Source of the DNA: CAVUOA01 sp963742955
GTDB lineage: Bacteria; Bacteroidota; Ignavibacteria; Tepidaquicellales; OLB5
Reading direction: 5' to 3'
DNA: 15,465 nt
Assembly: GCA_963742955.1 (NCBI GenBank)
Contig: CAVUOA010000022.1
Location: 1 to 15,465, forward strand
A model generated the notes under the pieces. The model did not search any database. It was not told where the DNA came from and saw only the letters and a list, made by a program, of their open reading frames with translations. Positions 13,876-15,465 of the stretch are shown one piece after another. The stretch's first letter is position 1; the number at the start of each line of letters is the position of its first letter. The position numbers were made by a program, and so were the translations under genes.

Positions 13876-14715
13876 ATGAGAAAATCAATCTTACTTATTC
13901 TCTTAGCTTTAGTTTTCACCGGCATGAGCTATGGACAGATAAAAGCAACATTTACACTGACGAATCCGAGAGTAGAGAACTTTTATTTCTGTTATGACCT
14001 GAATGTAACGGTACCAGCAGGCCAGACCTGGGCGGTAGGTTCATCCAATATCAGGGTAAACTTCGCAACCACACCGAATACTGCAGGTTTAACGGTAAAA
14101 GCTGATAATCCTGCAATAAACCCCAATGCTAACATACACAATGCCAACGGATATCTGGCAATGACAACCACATCGGTAGCCAGCGGTGCAGCAATAGGAC
14201 TGAATATATTAACCTTCAACACGAGCGGGTTTTACAGTTTTGCACCCGGTACATACCGCTTAGCAACATTGAGGTGGAACAGGATAGATTCGACAGTGTT
14301 AGCCACAATGACATTCAGGGTACCGCCGGACCAGTTTCCGACAACAGTGTTTGACAGTACAGTACTGTTGACCTATAACACAACATGGAATATAACCAAT
14401 CCTCCGGGCGGAATAGTGGTAAATACAGAAAACAATACAACAGTAATCCCAACAGTGTATAACCTGTACCAGAACTATCCAAACCCATTCAATCCCAGCA
14501 CAACAATTAAGTTTGATTTACCGAAAGCAACGTACACAAAGCTGATAATATACGATGTATTGGGCAGAGAGGTAATCAAACTAGTAGATGAAAAGAAGAA
14601 TGCAGGCAGTTATGATGTAAGCTGGGATGCAGGTAACCTTGCAAGCGGCACTTATATCTATAAGCTTGAAGCCGGTGATTATTCAAGTGTTAAAAAAATG
14701 ATTTTAGTTAAATAA
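13876..14715 (+). CDS. T9SS-secreted protein with type A C-terminal sorting domain
   Basis: The 279-aa protein starts with a signal peptide (residues 1-20, MRKSILLILLALVFTGMSYG, then Q). Residues 22-175 form a beta-rich domain with a 'YDLNVTVPAGQTWAVGSSNIRVNF' pattern that recalls cohesin-like domains of secreted Bacteroidota proteins. Residues 192-279 are a complete T9SS type A sorting domain: NLYQNYPNPFNPSTT, IIYDVLGREVIKLVD, AGSYDVSWDAGNLASGTYIYKL, SVKKMILVK. The sorting domain directs export through the PorKLMN/SprA machinery and is normally removed when the protein is attached to the cell surface or released. The gene lies 94 nt after the giant gene and ends at a strong terminator. The sorting-domain call is firm. 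The cohesin-like reading of the N-terminal domain is tentative and rests on pattern only. Confidence 0.9.
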   Translation: MRKSILLILLALVFTGMSYGQIKATFTLTNPRVENFYFCYDLNVTVPAGQTWAVGSSNIRVNFATTPNTAGLTVKADNPAINPNANIHNANGYLAMTTTSVASGAAIGLNILTFNTSGFYSFAPGTYRLATLRWNRIDSTVLATMTFRVPPDQFPTTVFDSTVLLTYNTTWNITNPPGGIVVNTENNTTVIPTVYNLYQNYPNPFNPSTTIKFDLPKATYTKLIIYDVLGREVIKLVDEKKNAGSYDVSWDAGNLASGTYIYKLEAGDYSSVKKMILVK

Positions 14716-14735
14716 TTAAAGGTTTAATTAAATTT

Positions 14736-14768
14736 AAAATCCCCTTACGAAATTAAGGGGATTTTTTT
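14736..14768 (+). terminator. Rho-independent terminator after the T9SS cargo gene
   Basis: A 12-bp stem (14736-14747 with 14754-14765) has a CCCCTTA/TAAGGGG core and loop CGAAAT, and runs into seven T (14762-14768). It begins 20 nt after the stop codon and closes the transcript of the T9SS cargo gene and perhaps the giant gene. Confidence 0.9.
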
Positions 14769-14779
14769 ACCTTATTTTT

Positions 14780-14806
14780 TTTACACTTCGCAAAACGTGG
14801 TATAAT
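14780..14806 (+). promoter_or_regulatory. Possible promoter of the HTH gene
   Basis: TTTACA (14780-14785) and a perfect TATAAT (14801-14806) are separated by 15 nt, 24 nt before the ATG at 14831. The spacing is short for a classical sigma-70 promoter, and Bacteroidota often use a different consensus, so this is tentative. Its position between a terminator and a lone gene is right. Confidence 0.3.
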
Positions 14807-14830
14807 ATCTTAAACTAATAATATATATTT

Positions 14831-15136
14831 ATGGACTATAATAATTCCACAATCTCTAATACCCCTACCCTTACAGAAAATAGTTTAAGATTAATATCTA
14901 TCAATAAAGCCAGCAAGATACTTGGAATAAGGTACCAATCGATTCGAAAGATAGTTATGTTTGGAAAAATAAAATATATTAGAGTAGGTAAAAGTATTAG
15001 AATCCCTTATATGAACCTTGTGAAATTTCTTGAAGGTCAATCTGATATAAGTAGCCCTAATAACGTAAATTCCTTAAGTACGGAAGAGATATCTAAAAGG
15101 ATAGATGAATTGATTGCAGAATATAGTGGGGCATGA
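14831..15136 (+). CDS. Excisionase-type helix-turn-helix DNA-binding protein
   Basis: The 101-aa protein has a polar N-terminal extension of 20 residues. Residues 21-68 then have the layout of the HTH_17/excisionase (MerR-like winged helix) family: ISINKASKILGIRYQSIRKIV (helix-turn-helix), a wing FGKIKYIRVGKSIRIP, then the final helix MNLVKFLE. The rest is a linker and an amphipathic helix (STEEISKRIDELIAEY) that may mediate dimer formation. Small proteins of this kind act as excisionases (recombination directionality factors) of integrative elements or as local transcription regulators. It is a single-gene unit with its own terminator and a possible promoter. No intact integrase is adjacent; the nearest is the fragment at 4608-4988, about 10 kb away. 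The fold assignment is fairly sure, the role is open. Confidence 0.75.
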   Translation: MDYNNSTISNTPTLTENSLRLISINKASKILGIRYQSIRKIVMFGKIKYIRVGKSIRIPYMNLVKFLEGQSDISSPNNVNSLSTEEISKRIDELIAEYSGA

Positions 15137-15150
15137 TTGGATTGAGATTT

Positions 15151-15187
15151 AAAAAAAGAACTGGTCTTGGAACTGGTTCTTTTTTTT
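15151..15187 (+). terminator. Rho-independent terminator after the HTH gene
   Basis: A 15-bp A-to-T stem (15151-15165 with 15072+100 offset, that is 15172-15186) has loop CTTGGA. The arms are AAAAAAAGAACTGGT and ACTGGTTCTTTTTTT with two G-T pairs, and the T-run continues to 15187. It starts 14 nt after the HTH stop codon. The A-run on the 5' arm would also let it act on the minus strand. Confidence 0.85.
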
Positions 15188-15465
15188 GAGAAGATATAAA
15201 TTAAAAATAGTATCAAATTCTGACAGTAAAACTGTCAGTAAAACCCGTCAAAAATGGGCTAAAATCGGACAATTTGGGAAGAGATTTTGAAGTGTTTTTT
15301 GTGTTTTTGAGCTGTTTTTGAGGTATTTACATCATCCCGTCTGCCCCGCCTCTGACGGGAACCTGCCCATGAGTGCTCGGGGTAAACGGGCTGAGCCACA
15401 CCCCGAAAATTAAAAAACAAATTTTCAATGAAAATCTATGAATGATTTAATGACGTTTTGTAGAT
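15188..15465. other. Non-coding, repeat-rich 3' end of the window
   Basis: No gene is visible on either strand. Inverted repeats: TGACAGT/ACTGTCA at 15221-15237 (3-nt loop), TCCCGTC/GACGGGA at 15335-15360 (12-nt loop), and TCGGGGT/ACCCCGA at 15377-15406 (16-nt loop). A stretch of TGTTTTTGAG-like direct repeats covers about 15289-15322. The block 15335-15406 is clearly richer in G and C than its surroundings, like an interspersed palindromic repeat element or a structured RNA. Confidence 0.45.

Noticed and set aside
13992..14222. Minus-strand 76-codon frame inside the T9SS cargo gene
   Set aside because: The plus-strand gene has a signal peptide, a sorting domain and a terminator; the minus frame has none.

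Overview
The window is AT-rich and looks like a chromosomal segment from the Bacteroidota/Chlorobiota/Ignavibacteriota side of the tree. The best evidence is the gene at 13876-14715. It ends in a textbook type IX secretion (T9SS) sorting domain of the 'YQNYPNPFNPSTT...GREV...SGTYIYKL...KKMILVK' kind, most typical of Ignavibacteria-like lineages. Ribosome binding sites are mostly weak and A-rich, which also fits. The lineage call is inference; no rRNA, tRNA or CRISPR array is visible.

Layout. (1) 1-498: no convincing gene. (2) 499-2308: a trypsin-like (HtrA/S1C-type) serine protease fused to about eight TPRs. Its signal peptide (499-642) lies in a different frame from the protease (569-2308), so the gene appears frameshifted. 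(3) 2309-3017: about 700 bases with no gene, only imperfect hairpins. (4) 3018-4611: an accessory-looking cluster on the + strand, made of a DUF932-like protein and then three very small membrane proteins of 72, 40 and 41 aa, two of them too short for routine gene calling. (5) 4608-4988, minus strand: the C-terminal catalytic piece of a tyrosine recombinase, converging on the last small membrane gene. It suggests that this stretch is the relic of an integrated element. (6) 5324-5599: a decayed T9SS sorting domain readable only by changing frame, followed by a strong terminator (5678-5708).

(7) 5786-13781: one giant secreted protein, split by a probable single-base frameshift near 13325. Reading through gives about 2,660 aa: a signal peptide, a seven-bladed sialidase/BNR-like propeller with an exact 153-nt period, then three copies of a roughly 1.96-kb module (SbsA-type Ig domain, seven FG-GAP/VCBS blades, two fibronectin-III-like domains), another FnIII-like domain, a beta-rich domain and a dockerin-like pair of calcium-binding repeats. 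(8) 13876-14715: a small T9SS cargo protein with a possibly cohesin-like N-terminal domain and the sorting domain that the giant protein lacks, closed by a strong terminator. (9) 14831-15136: an excisionase-type helix-turn-helix protein with its own terminator. (10) 15188-15465: no gene, but several inverted repeats.

How the genes may work together. The giant protein and its 3' neighbour read as a cell-surface or secreted adhesion/scaffold pair. The giant protein carries the dockerin-like end and no sorting signal, and the neighbour carries the sorting signal, so a non-covalent display arrangement is possible but unproven. The DUF932/mini-membrane cluster beside the recombinase fragment is the best candidate for an undescribed accessory system. 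Two broken genes and two degraded remnants in 15 kb mean that either real decay or assembly/sequencing indels should be checked first.
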